Below are positions 11,057-21,753 of a stretch of DNA of 64,000 nucleotides, piece by piece. Positions within the stretch are counted from its first letter, which is position 1, and every line of letters begins with the position of its first letter. The notes below the pieces were generated by a model that saw nothing but the letters and a program-made list of their open reading frames with translations, was not told where the DNA came from and did not search any database. Origin of the DNA: Delphinapterus leucas (Eukaryota; Chordata; Mammalia; Artiodactyla; Monodontidae); assembly GCF_002288925.2 (NCBI RefSeq), contig NW_022098001.1, positions 5,510,543 through 5,574,542 of the forward strand. The letters run 5' to 3'. The translations under genes and the position numbers were made by a program.

Positions 11057-11962
11057 ATGAAAAGGCAGAGAGCTACATACCAGATGAAGGAACAAGATAA
11101 AACACCAGAAAAACAACTAAATGAAGTGGAGATAGACAACCTTCCAGAAAAAGAATTCACAATAATGATGGAGAAGATGATCCAGGACCTTGGAAAAAGA
11201 ATGGAGGCAAAGATCGAGAAGATGCAAGAAATGTTTAACAAAGACATAGAAGAATTAAAGAACAAACAAACAGAGATGAACAATACAATAACTGAAATGA
11301 AAACTAGACTAGAAGGAATCAATAGCAGAATAACTGACGTAGAAGAACGGATAAGTGACCTGGAAGACAGAATGGTAGAATTCACTGCTGTGGAACAGAA
11401 TAAAGAAAAGAGAATACAAAGAAATGAAGACAGCCTAAGAGACCTCTGGGACAACATTAAATGCAACAACATTCGCATTATAGGGGTCCCAGAAGGAGAA
11501 GAGAGAGAGAAAGGACCAGAGAAAATATTTGAAGAGGTTATAGTCGAAAACTTCCCTAACATGGGAAAGGAAATAGCCACCCAAGTCCAGGAAGCACAGC
11601 GAGTCGTATACAGGATAAACCCAAGGAGAAACATGCCAAGACACATAGTAATCAAATTAGCAAAAATTAAAGACAAAGAAAAGTTGTTGAAAGCAGCAAG
11701 GGAAAAATGACAAATAATATACAAGGGAACTCCCATAAGGTTAACAGCTGATTTCTCAGCAGAAACTCTACAAGCCAGAAGGGAGTGACATGATATGCTT
11801 AAAGTGATGAAAGGGAAGAACCTACAACCAAGATTACTCTACCCGGCAAGGATCTCATTCAGATTCGATGGAGAAATCAAAAGCTTTACAGACAAGCAAA
11901 AGCTAAGAGAATTCAGCACCACCAAACCTGCTTTACAAAAAATGCTAAAGGAGCTTCTCTAA
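11057..11962 (+). pseudogene. L1 ORF1 (RNA-binding protein), two premature stops
   Basis: A 302-codon frame including the stop. Residues 1-217 are open: a charged coiled-coil part with repeated E/K/M residues (about 20-110), then the RRM-like part ('NIRIIGVPEGEE'). An in-frame TGA at 11708 and another in the C-terminal domain (at the 'RRE' segment near 11786) interrupt it. There is no frameshift. Normal L1 ORF1p coats the element RNA as a trimer. Confidence 0.9.
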
Positions 11963-12020
11963 GTGGGAAACACAAGAGAAGAAAAGGACCTACAAAACCA
12001 AACCCAAAACAATTAAGAAA

Positions 12021-15000
12021 ATGGGAATAGGAACATACATATCGATAATTACCTTAAACGTGAATGGACTAAATACTCCAACCAAAAGACACAGGCTTGC
12101 TGAATGGATACAAAAACAAAACCCATCTATATGCTGTCTACAAGAGACCCACTTCAGACCTAGGGACACATACAGACTGAAAGTGAGGGGATGGAAAAGG
12201 ATATTCCATGCAAATGGAAAACAAAAGAAAGCTGGAGTAGCAATACTCATATCAGATAAAATAGGCTTTAAAATAAAGAATGTTACAAGAGACAAGGAAG
12301 GACACTACATAATGATCAAGGGATCAATCCAAGAAGAAGATATAACAATTATAAATATATATGCACCCAACATAGGAGCACCTCAATACATAAGGCAACT
12401 GCTAACAGCTATAAAAGAGGAAATTGACAGTAACACAATAATACTGGGGGACTTTAACAGCTCACTTACACCAATGGACAGATCATCCAAAATGAAAATA
12501 AATAAGGAAACAGAAGCTTTAAATGACACAATAGACCAGATAGATTTAACAGATACTTATAGGACATTCCATCCAAAAACAGCAGATTACACTTTCTTCT
12601 AAAGTGCGCACAGAATATTCTCCAGGATAGATCACATCTTGGGTCACAAATCAAGCCTCAGTAAATTTAAGAAAATTGAAATCATATCAAGCATCTTTTC
12701 TGACCACAATGCTATGAGACTAGAAATGAATTACAGGGGAAAAAACGTAAAAAACACAAACACATGGAGGCTAAACAATACGTTACTAAATAAGCAAGAG
12801 ATCACTGAAGAAATCAAAGAGGAAATCAAAAATACCTAGAGACAAATAACAATGAAAACACAATGATCTAAAACCTATGGGATGCAGCAAAAGCTGTTCT
12901 AAGAGGGAAGTTTATAGCTATACAAGCCTACCTCAAGAAACAAGAAAAATCTCAAATAAACAATCTAACCTTACACCTAAAGGAACTAGAGAAAGAAGAA
13001 CAAACAAAACCCAAAGTTAGCAGAAGGAAAAAAATCATAAAGATCAGAGAAGAAATAAATGAAATAGAAACAAAACAATAGCAAAGATCAATAAAACTAA
13101 AGGGTGGTTCTTTGAGAAGATAAACAAAATTGATAAACCATTGGCCAGACTCATCAAGAAAAAGAGGGAGAGGACTCAAATCAGTAAAATTAGAAATGAA
13201 AAAGGAAAAGTTACAACAGACACCACAGAAATACAAAGCATCCTAAGAGACTACTACAAGCAACTCTATGCCAACAAAATGGACAACCTGGAAGAAATGG
13301 ACAAGTTCTTAAAAAGGTATAACCTTCCAAGACTGAACCAGGAAGAAATAGAAAATATGGAGAGACCAATCACAAGTAATGAAATGGAAACTGTGATTAA
13401 AAATCTTCCAACAATCAAAAGTCCAGGACCAGATGGCTTCACAGGTGAATTCTGTCAAACATTTAGAGAAGAGCTAACACCCATCCTTCTCAAACTCTTC
13501 CAAAAAACTGCAGAGGAAGGAACACTCCCAAACTCATTTTATGAGGCCACCATCACCCTGATACCAAAACCAGACAAAGATACTACAAAAAAAGAAAATT
13601 ACAGACCAATATCACTGATGAATATAGATACAAAAATCCTCAACAAAATACTAGCTAACAGAATCCAACAACAAATTAAAAGGATCATACCCCACGATCA
13701 AGTGGGATTTATCCTAGGGATGCAAGGATTCTTTAATATATGCAAAACAATCAATGTGATACACCATATTAACAAATTGAAGAATAAATACCATATGATC
13801 ATCTCAATAGATGCAGAAAAAGCTTTTGACAAAATTCAGCACCCATTTATGATAAAAACTCTCCAGAACGGGGGCATAGAGGGAACCTACCTCAACATGA
13901 TAAAGGCCGTATACGACAAACCCACAGCAAACATCATTCTCAATGGTGAAAAACTGAAAGCATTTCCTCTAAGATCAGGAACGAGACAAGGATGTCCACT
14001 CTCACCACTGTTATTCAACATAGTTTTGGAAGTCCTAGCCACAGCAATCAGAGAAGAAAAAGAAATAAAAGGAATACAGATTGGAAAAGAAGAAGTAAAA
14101 CTGTCACTGTTTGCAGTTGACATGATACTATACATAGAGAATCCTAAAACTGCCACCAGAAAACTACTAGAGCTAATCAATGAATTTGGTAAAGTTGCAG
14201 GATACAAAATTAATGCACAGAAATCTCTTGCATTCCTATACACTAATGGTGAAAAATCTGAAAGAGAAATTAGGAAACACTCCCATTTACCACTGCAACA
14301 AAAAGAATAAAATACCTAGGAATAAACCTACCTAGGGAGACAAAAGACCTGTATGCAGAAAATTATAAGGCACTGATGATAGAAATTAAAGATGATACAA
14401 ATAGATGGAGAGATGTATCATGTTCTTGGCTTGGAAGAATCAACATTGTGAAAATGACTCTACTACCCAAAGCAATATACCGATTCAATGCAATCCCTAT
14501 CAAACTACCACTGGCATTTTTCACAGAACTAATACAAAAAATTTCACAATTTGTATGGAAACTCAAAAGACCCCAAATAGCCAAAGCAATCTTGAGAATG
14601 AAAAACAGAGCTGGAGGAATCAGGCTTCCTGACTTCAGACTATACTACAAAGCTACAGTAATCAAGACAGTATGGTACTGGCACAAAAACGGAATATAGA
14701 TCAATGGAACAGGATAGAAAGCCCAGAGATAAACCCACGCAAATATGGTCACTTTATCTTTGATAAAGGGGGCAGGAATGTACAGTGGAGAAAGGACAGC
14801 CTCTTCAGTAAGCGGTGCTGGGAAAACTGGGGCGGTACATGTAAAAGTATGACATTAGATCAGTCCCTAACACCATACAAGAAAATAAGATCAAAATGGA
14901 TTAAAGACCTAAATGTAAGGCCAGAAACTATCAAACCCCTAGAGGAAAACATAGGCAGAACACTCTGTGACATAAATCACAGCAAGATCCTTTTTGACCC

Positions 15001-15829
15001 ACCTCCTAGAGTAATGGAAATAAAAACCAAACTAAACAAATGGGACCTAATGAAACTTCAAAGCTTTTGCACAGCAAAGGAAACCATAAAGAAGATGAAA
15101 AGACAACCCTCAGTATGGGAGAAAATATTTGCAAACGAATCAATGGACAAAGGATTAATCTCCAAAATATATAAACAGCTCATGCAGCTCAATATTAAAG
15201 AAACAAACAAGGCAATCCAAAAATGGGCAGAAGACCTAAATAGACATTTCTGCAAAGAAGACATACAGATGGCCAAGAAGCACATGAAAAGCAGCTCAAC
15301 ATCACTAATTATTAGAGAAATGCAAATCAAAACTACAATGAGATATCAGCTCACACCGGTTAGAATGGGCGTCATCAGAAAATCTACAAACAACAAATGC
15401 TTGACCGGGTGTGGAGAAAAGGGAACCCTCTTGCCCTGTTGGTGGGAATGTAAATTGATAGAGCCCCTATGGAGAACAGTATGGAGGTTCCTTAAAAGAT
15501 TAAAAATAGAATTACCATATGATCTAGCAATCCCACTACTGGGCATATACCCAGAGAAAACCATAATTCAAAAAGACACATGCACCCCAATGTTCATGGC
15601 AGCACTATTTACAATAGCCAGGTCAGAAGCAACCTAAATGCCCATCTACAGACGAATGGATAAAGAAGATGTGGTACATATATACAATGGAATATTACTC
15701 AGCCAAAAAAGGAACGAAATTGAGTCATTTGTTGAGATGTGGATGGATCTAGAGACTGCCATACAGAGTGAAGTAAGTCTGAAAGAGAAGAGCAAGTATC
15801 GTATATTAACGCATGTATGTGGAACCTAG
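12021..15829 (+). pseudogene. L1 ORF2 (endonuclease and reverse transcriptase), frameshifted
   Basis: About 1270 codons long, close to the usual length of 1275. The endonuclease part is clear (NVNG, QETH, GDFN) and runs to a stop near 12600; the frame then resumes at 12639-12839. The RT domain is open at 13141-14310 in a different frame, followed by pieces at 14376-14699, 14672-15637 and 15638-15829. The RT active-site box reads F-A-V-D (14110-14121) where L1 has F-A-D-D, so one catalytic aspartate is lost. Several frameshifts and stops confirm it is not functional. Confidence 0.93.
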
Positions 15830-16045
15830 AAAAATGGTACAGATGAACTGGTTTGCAGGGCAGAAGTTGAGACACAGTTATAGAGAACAAACGTATGGAC
15901 ACCAAGGGGGGAAAGCCGCGGAGGAGTGGGGATGGTGGTGTGATGAATTGGGCGATTGGGATTCACATGTATACACTGATGTATATAAAATTGATGACTA
16001 ATAAGAACCTGCTGTATAAAAAAATAAAATTAAATTAAAAAAAAA
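15830..16045 (+). mobile_element. 3' UTR and A-rich end of the near full-length L1
   Basis: Begins after the ORF2 terminal 'H-V-C-G-T' and carries the 'ggtacagatgaactgg' segment shared with the L1 end at 1101. It ends in an A-rich run just before the right TSD. Confidence 0.85.
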
Positions 16046-16061
16046 AGAAATAAGATATTTT

Positions 16062-17190
16062 AATTTCTTTCTCTCAGGTTAATTAAGACAAAAATATATG
16101 ATGTGTGAAGATGTCAACATATCCCATATTATAATTAGGATTGATTAGGTTCTAAAGCAGCAGATATAGGATCTAAGAGGAAGGACAAGGTTTTACTTCC
16201 TGAGTAGAACAGTAAAAGAGATCTATTACTATGAAGGTGTTTAGAATTACTGTATCTTACTGTCAAAGAGAAACGTAACTGACAACAAATATGGAGTCAA
16301 TGAGGACATCATAATGACGCTTATAACAAAATACAGCCACCAAGCTGAGATTCGTTAGGTGAGAAATAGTGACTTAGACCATAATGTGATGCTCTTTTAT
16401 AAGCCATTAACATTAGAGGTGAAAAGGAAGTTCTATTAAATTACCTGGGGCAATATCTTTCTTCCTCTACAAGATTAACAAAGCACACTTGACAATAGAT
16501 GTCTCAAGAAATTTAACTAACCATTTGTTTAAATCTAACATGGGTAAGCTGCAATTAAAAAAGCATTTTATGCCCTACGTTAGATTGGCCCTAATGAGCA
16601 AGTCTAAATCTTGTTTTCAAGATGAAAATTGCCTTTTGTGACAGCACCTCTTTTCCAGTCTGTCCTTCCGATAGGGACAAGCGCTTCAGAATAAGGGCAA
16701 GCATGCCTAACAGATAGAGACAACAGGTCACTCTCCAGAAGTCTCGAGAACTGTTCAAAGTCACGGTCCATTAGAAACAACAGAGACTCTGCTACTTCAG
16801 AAAGGTAGTTTGGTTTCAAGGAAATTAAGACCCTTTTCCCAACCCCTCCAGTGCCCTTGTCATAGAGAGGAGGGGTAAACTGGGCATTCGTAATAGACGA
16901 GGGCAGAGAAACTGGCCATGATTCCCTAAAGGCACTGCCTGCCCGGTGCCCTTGGCACTTACCAAAAGCTACCACATACTGTTATTTTTTGTCTAAGCAT
17001 CTGTCTGTCTTCCTGACTAGATTGGAAGCATCCCAAAGGCAGGGACCAAGGAGAGCTGTCTGGGTATCACCAGCACCTTCTGTGTGCCCTGTTCAAATGT
17101 TTGCTGTAGATATTGGTGATATTTTTAGGCAAATAAGTAAGTTAGTTAATTAGTAGAATTTCGAAAGGCCGAAGGATCCAATTTTCTCTA
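16062..17190. other. Unassigned intergenic sequence
   Basis: No gene recognised. The 123-codon minus-strand frame at 16604-16975 has no family resemblance. Confidence 0.45.
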
Positions 17191-17208
17191 AAACTTGAGC
17201 AGTTGATT

Positions 17209-18490
17209 TAAAAAAAATTTTTTTTATTGAAGTATAGTTGATGTATAACGTATTTCTGCTGCACAGCAAAGTGCCTCAGTTACACCTGTATATACACATT
17301 CTGTTTTAAAATATTCCTTTCCTTTATGGTTCATCATAGGATATTGAATATACTTCTCTGGGCTACAATAGGACCTTGTTGTTTATCCATTCTGTACATA
17401 ATAGCTTACATCTGCCAACCCCAACCTCTCACTCCAACCTTCCCCCAACTCCCTCTCCCTTGGCAGCCACCAGTCTGTTCTCTACGTCCGTGAGTCTGTT
17501 TCTGTTTCATAGATAGGTAGGTTCACTTGTGTCATTTAGATTCCACATATAAGTGATATCAAATGGTATTTGTCTTTCTCTTTCTGACTTACTTCACTTA
17601 GTATGATAACCTCTAGTTGCATCCATGTTGCTGCAAATGGCATTATTTCATTCTTTTGTATGGCTGAGTAGTATTCCATTGTATATATGTACCACACCTT
17701 TATCCATTCATCTGTTGATGGACATTTAGGTTGTTTCCATGTCTTGGCTATTGTAAATAGTGCTACTATGAACACAGGGGTGCATGTATCTTTTTGAATT
17801 ATAGTTTTGTCTGGATATATGCCCAAGAGTAGGATTGCTGGATCATATGGTAATTCTATTTTTAGTTTTCTGAGGAACTTCCATACTATTTTCCATAGCA
17901 ACTGCACCGACTTATATTCCCACCAACGGTGTAGGAGGGTTCCATTTTCTCCACACCCTCTCCAGCATTTGTTATTTGTAGACTTTTTAATGATGGCCAT
18001 TCTGACCAGTGTGAGGTGGTACTTCATTGTAGTTTAGATTTGCATTTCTCTAATAATTAATGATGTTAAGCATCTTTTCATGTGTCTATTGGCTATCAGT
18101 ATTTCTTCTTTGGAGAAATGTCTGTTTAGGTCTTCTGCCCATTTTTGGATTGGGTTGTTTGTTTTTTTGTTGTTGAGTTGTATGAGCTGTTTGTAAATCA
18201 AGCCCTTGTCATTTGCAAATATTTTCTCCCATTCTGTAGGTTGTGTTTTTGTTTTGTTTATGGGTTCCTTTGCTATACAAAAGCTTGTACGTTTGATTAG
18301 GTCCCATTTGTTTATTTTTGTTTTTATTTCTATTGCTTTGGGAGACTGACCTAAGAAAACATTGGTACAATTTATGTCAGAGAATGTTTTGCCTATGATC
18401 TCTTCTAGGAGTTTTATGGTGTCATATCTTATGTTTAAGTCTTTAAGCCATTTAGAGTTTATTTTTGTGTATGGTGAGAGTGTGCATTCT
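17209..18490 (-). mobile_element. 5'-truncated L1, reverse orientation
   Basis: Flanked by perfect 17-bp duplications aacttgagcagttgatt (17192-17208 and 18491-18507). On the minus strand it holds part of ORF2, including an open 163-codon stretch at 18027-17536 ending in the normal L1 'I-C-G-I' terminus, then the 3' UTR. The 5' end is truncated as usual for target-primed reverse transcription. Confidence 0.95.
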
Positions 18491-18687
18491 AACTTGAGCA
18501 GTTGATTCTTTGCCTAGTTAATGTGGGGCAGATCCCTTCTCTGTAGGAGGAATAAATGCAAAATGAGTAAAAAAAATCACATATTGTATTAGTTTATTAA
18601 TATATAATTTTAATAAACACAGTTTTGTTTTCTTTAGAAAACACAGTAAAGCATAAAATCATCAGAATATTTAAATAAGCCAAAACT

Positions 18688-18910
18688 GGGGTTTCCCTGG
18701 TGGCGCAGTGGTTGAGAGTCTGCCTGCCGATGCAGGGGACACGGGTTCGTGCCCCGGTCTGGGAAGATCCCACATGCCGCAGAGCGGCTGGGCCTGTGAG
18801 CCATGGCTGCTGGGCCTGCGTGTCCGGAGCCTGTGCTCTGCAACAGGAGAGGCCACAACAGTGAGAGGCCCGCGTACCGCAAAAAAAAAATAATAATAAA
18901 ATAAAAATAA
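18688..18910 (+). mobile_element. CHR-2-like SINE
   Basis: Head 'gtttccctggtggcgcagtg' at 18691, box B-like 'gggttcgtgcc', tail a poly(A)/(ata) run. TSD aagccaaaact at 18677-18687 and 18911-18921. Confidence 0.95.
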
Positions 18911-19345
18911 AAGCCAAAACTTCAAATTCATCTTCACCTTCTCAGATCTTTTTTGGTTGAAAGTTATGCCAACTATATCAGTATCAGGGCTGTAGAACTG
19001 GTCCTATGTGCTGTTAACAGTTATTACAGGTAAAATTGTTCCATGGTTTAATAATTTGAGAAAATTTTGGGTGAAACAGGTTAAATGAGATTTCTTTATT
19101 ATATGGTTTCTCAAAGTTTTAAAATTATGCCAACATGCATTATGAATCTTCAAGGTTGGAAGGCAGATTGTGTGGATTTATTGACATCATATAACTCTTT
19201 TATGGAACAACTAAGGGATTAGTGGTCTGAGGAACACACTTTGGGAAATGCTGACTCAGATTTCTAATAGGCTCCTTCTGCTAGAGAAATTTCACCATTG
19301 AAGACCTGTGTTGAAAGACCTGAAATTCAGTACAACTTCCTGGAA

Positions 19346-19440
19346 TGATGGTTCTCAGTGCTGGCCAACTATTAGAATCACCTGGGAGCTTTAAACATGC
19401 CAGTGCCCAGGCCCCAGCCCAGGCCAGCTAAGTCAGGGTC
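19346..19440 (+). mobile_element. MER5A-like fragment
   Basis: 'ttagaatcacctgggagctt' is the characteristic internal segment. Confidence 0.5.
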
Positions 19441-19570
19441 TTTGAGGGTGAGTTTTCCCATCTATAAAATAGAAATAATACTACCTACCTCACAGGATTG
19501 TCATGAAACATAAATGAGACCGTATGTGTAAAATGCCTACTCTGGTGCCCAAAACAAAATATGGTCTTCG
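19441..19570 (+). repeat. MIR fossil
   Basis: 'gttttcccatctataaaata' followed by 'ctacctcacaggattg' is a MIR core. Confidence 0.6.
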
Positions 19571-19799
19571 AAAAAATGTTTCATTCAGGGGAGAGTGTAA
19601 AATTTCAATTTTAAAATGTAGAAGATATTATTAAAATAGAAAATCACTATTTGGCTGGCCCAGTTTTGCATCCATGGATGCTAAAATTAGAGGGTAAATG
19701 TATGATGAGAAACAGGATGTTTGCATAGTCTGAAGGTATTTCCCACAATATACTTATTCGTTCCAAAAGGAAAATAGTAACTTCAACAGTGGAAGAATC

Positions 19800-20345
19800 T
19801 TAACTAAGTGAAGAAAGGTAACCTCACCAGTAACGAGACATATTAACATCACATACCCCTGATCTCATGCATTAAGAGCATGCCAGCGCTTCTGTACTAT
19901 TGTTGCCCAAAAATACATTACCTGGGTTTACTTATAAGGAAACATCAGACAAACCCAAAGCAAAGGACATTTTACAAGATAACTGGCAGCACTCCTCAGA
20001 AATGTCGAGGTCATGAAAGAAGAAGAAAGACAGACTGAGAAACTGTCCCTGACTGGACGAGACTAAGGAACCATGACAGCCAAATGCGATGCATGAGCCT
20101 GGATTGGATCAAGGACTAGTCCTTGGGACATTAGTGGGATATTAGTGGGACAATTGGTGAAAATCCAATGAGTTTTGTAGAGTATGCATTTTTCAGTGTT
20201 ATTTACCTGGTTTTGACAATTGTGCTGTGGTAATGTAAGATGTTAATGTTCGGGGATGAGGGGTGATGGGTAAATGGAACGCTGTACTTAGTATTTTGCA
20301 ACTTTTTTGTAAGGCTGAAACATTTTCAAAATGAAAAGTTAAAAA
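19800..20345 (+). mobile_element. Old L1M-type 3' end
   Basis: 'aaaggacattttacaagata', 'gacaattggtgaaaatcc' and 'caattgtgctgtggtaatgt' match an old mammalian L1-type 3' region I recall. The subfamily is unresolved. Confidence 0.5.
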
Positions 20346-21160
20346 GTTGTTTTAAAATTTTAATGTTTCTTCATTTCTTCCCATTCTGGCACTTTAGAGG
20401 TAATAGAATCAGTATTTTTCCCTCTTAGGTATTTTGAATATAGGGGAAATAGGCCCCTGTACTGTAGAGTGTACATTGATTATAGTGAAAAAGAGGCCCA
20501 AGATGCACATTGTAGGAAGCCTCTCATATGATTTTAATAAATGTGTTCTCTAAATAAATGTGGCTAGAGGCTTTGGTAGAAGAGGAAAAACAAAAGAGAT
20601 CCAGGAAAGTAGAGGATAGGAGCAGAGGAGGTGGTGAGAAGAAATCAGGAGCTGCTGGAGATGGGTTTTGGAAGGAGTTCTTGAATAAGGGGGCAGGGGG
20701 AGGACAGACAGTTGTGGGTAGGAAATAGCTATGAAGGATATTAAGAAGGGCAGAGAAGGGATAGAAGCATTTAAAGATATTTTGCTCGCATCATACATGT
20801 ATGTCCTCCTTGATATTTGTTTGTGAGCCTGCAGTAGAGATTTTGATTTTTTCCAATTTTTTTCTGTTTTTTTCTTTGAATACTACTCTATGCTGAGACT
20901 CTCCTCGAAGGGCCTGGTTATAGTGCTGTTACACTGAGATACAGTCCAGATCGTGTGCCTTGTTTGCGAGACAGACAACACAACAATTTATCTGGTAGCC
21001 CTTTGGCCCTTCTGGAAAAAAGGAGTTTGGCCCTGCAACCTCAAACCGCTGAAGGACCATGCAGTGTAGTTCTCTGTTGCTGGGCATGAGTAAGGGTCAC
21101 GATCAGTAGACTTAAGGAGAATTGCTGGAACAGTGTGGCCGAGGAGCTGCATGGGGCCTC
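20346..21160 (-). other. Probable DCSTAMP 3' UTR and downstream flank
   Basis: Lies directly after the DCSTAMP stop. No repeat recognised. A candidate poly(A) signal ATTAAA is at 20538-20533 (minus). Its end is uncertain. Confidence 0.4.
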
Positions 21161-21235
21161 TCACAGGTTGTCTTCACTGGCAGTGTCCATTTGTTTCTTC
21201 CCAATCATTTTCAGGACTGGAAGCCAGAAATGAAT
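21161..21235 (-). CDS. DCSTAMP: DCSTAMP exon 4 (residues 447-470 and stop)
   Basis: The acceptor TTTTCAG (AG at 21237-21236) is followed by 24 codons beginning I-H-F-W-L-P and a TGA at 21163-21161. This matches the family C-terminus in length and motif. The 3' UTR runs on to lower coordinates. I see no AATAAA on the minus strand nearby. The best candidate poly(A) signal is ATTAAA at 20538-20533, about 620 bases downstream, which is weak evidence. Confidence 0.92.
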   Translation of the reverse strand: MHFWLPVLKMIGKKQMDTASEDNL

Positions 21236-21720
21236 CTGAAAAGACACAAAGCTGGATGAATGAGCATTAGAGTCATTTCAAATGCCACTGACACAAACTT
21301 TTCACAAGACTTTGAAATGGCCGGGAAAGCTTATCCTTAGGGATTATTTTGGTCTTTCATTGTCCATGAACTATTTTCCAGTTCTGTAAGCTGTAGATAG
21401 CTGATGGCAACAATGCAAATGATTCTTGTCCATGCACATGCAAGTGAATTTCACCCTGCAGAGTACAATTGACCCTCCCATCCTCCCTTGTGGAAGAAGC
21501 CAGTTTTGTATCTATTAAACAAATTCATTTTGGTATTCAAGATGGCCTGTATGTATGTGTGATTTAAATTGTTCTTTGAATTGGTTGGAGTTTCTTACTG
21601 TTCCGTCTTTAATACGTTGAATGAAATCTTTGACAAGTGTTCATTTTATATGTGTATGAAAGTCATTATGTTATCATATATATGTATAAATATATACATA
21701 TATATACATATCATCATATA

Positions 21721-21753
<33 letters not shown>

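Larger units (their letters stand above)
10967..16045 (+). mobile_element. Near full-length L1 (lacking most of its 5' UTR)
   Basis: A 5079-bp insertion flanked by perfect 16-bp duplications agaaataagatatttt (10951-10966 and 16046-16061). It contains a short 5' leader, ORF1 (11057-11962), ORF2 (about 12021-15829), the 3' UTR and an A-rich end. Both reading frames are broken, so it is a dead copy. The clean TSD suggests an insertion young relative to the MIR-age fossils around it. Confidence 0.95.

Noticed and set aside
11038..11736. 232-codon minus-strand frame
   Set aside because: Antisense shadow of L1 ORF1.
13887..14243. 118-codon minus-strand frame
   Set aside because: Antisense shadow of L1 ORF2.
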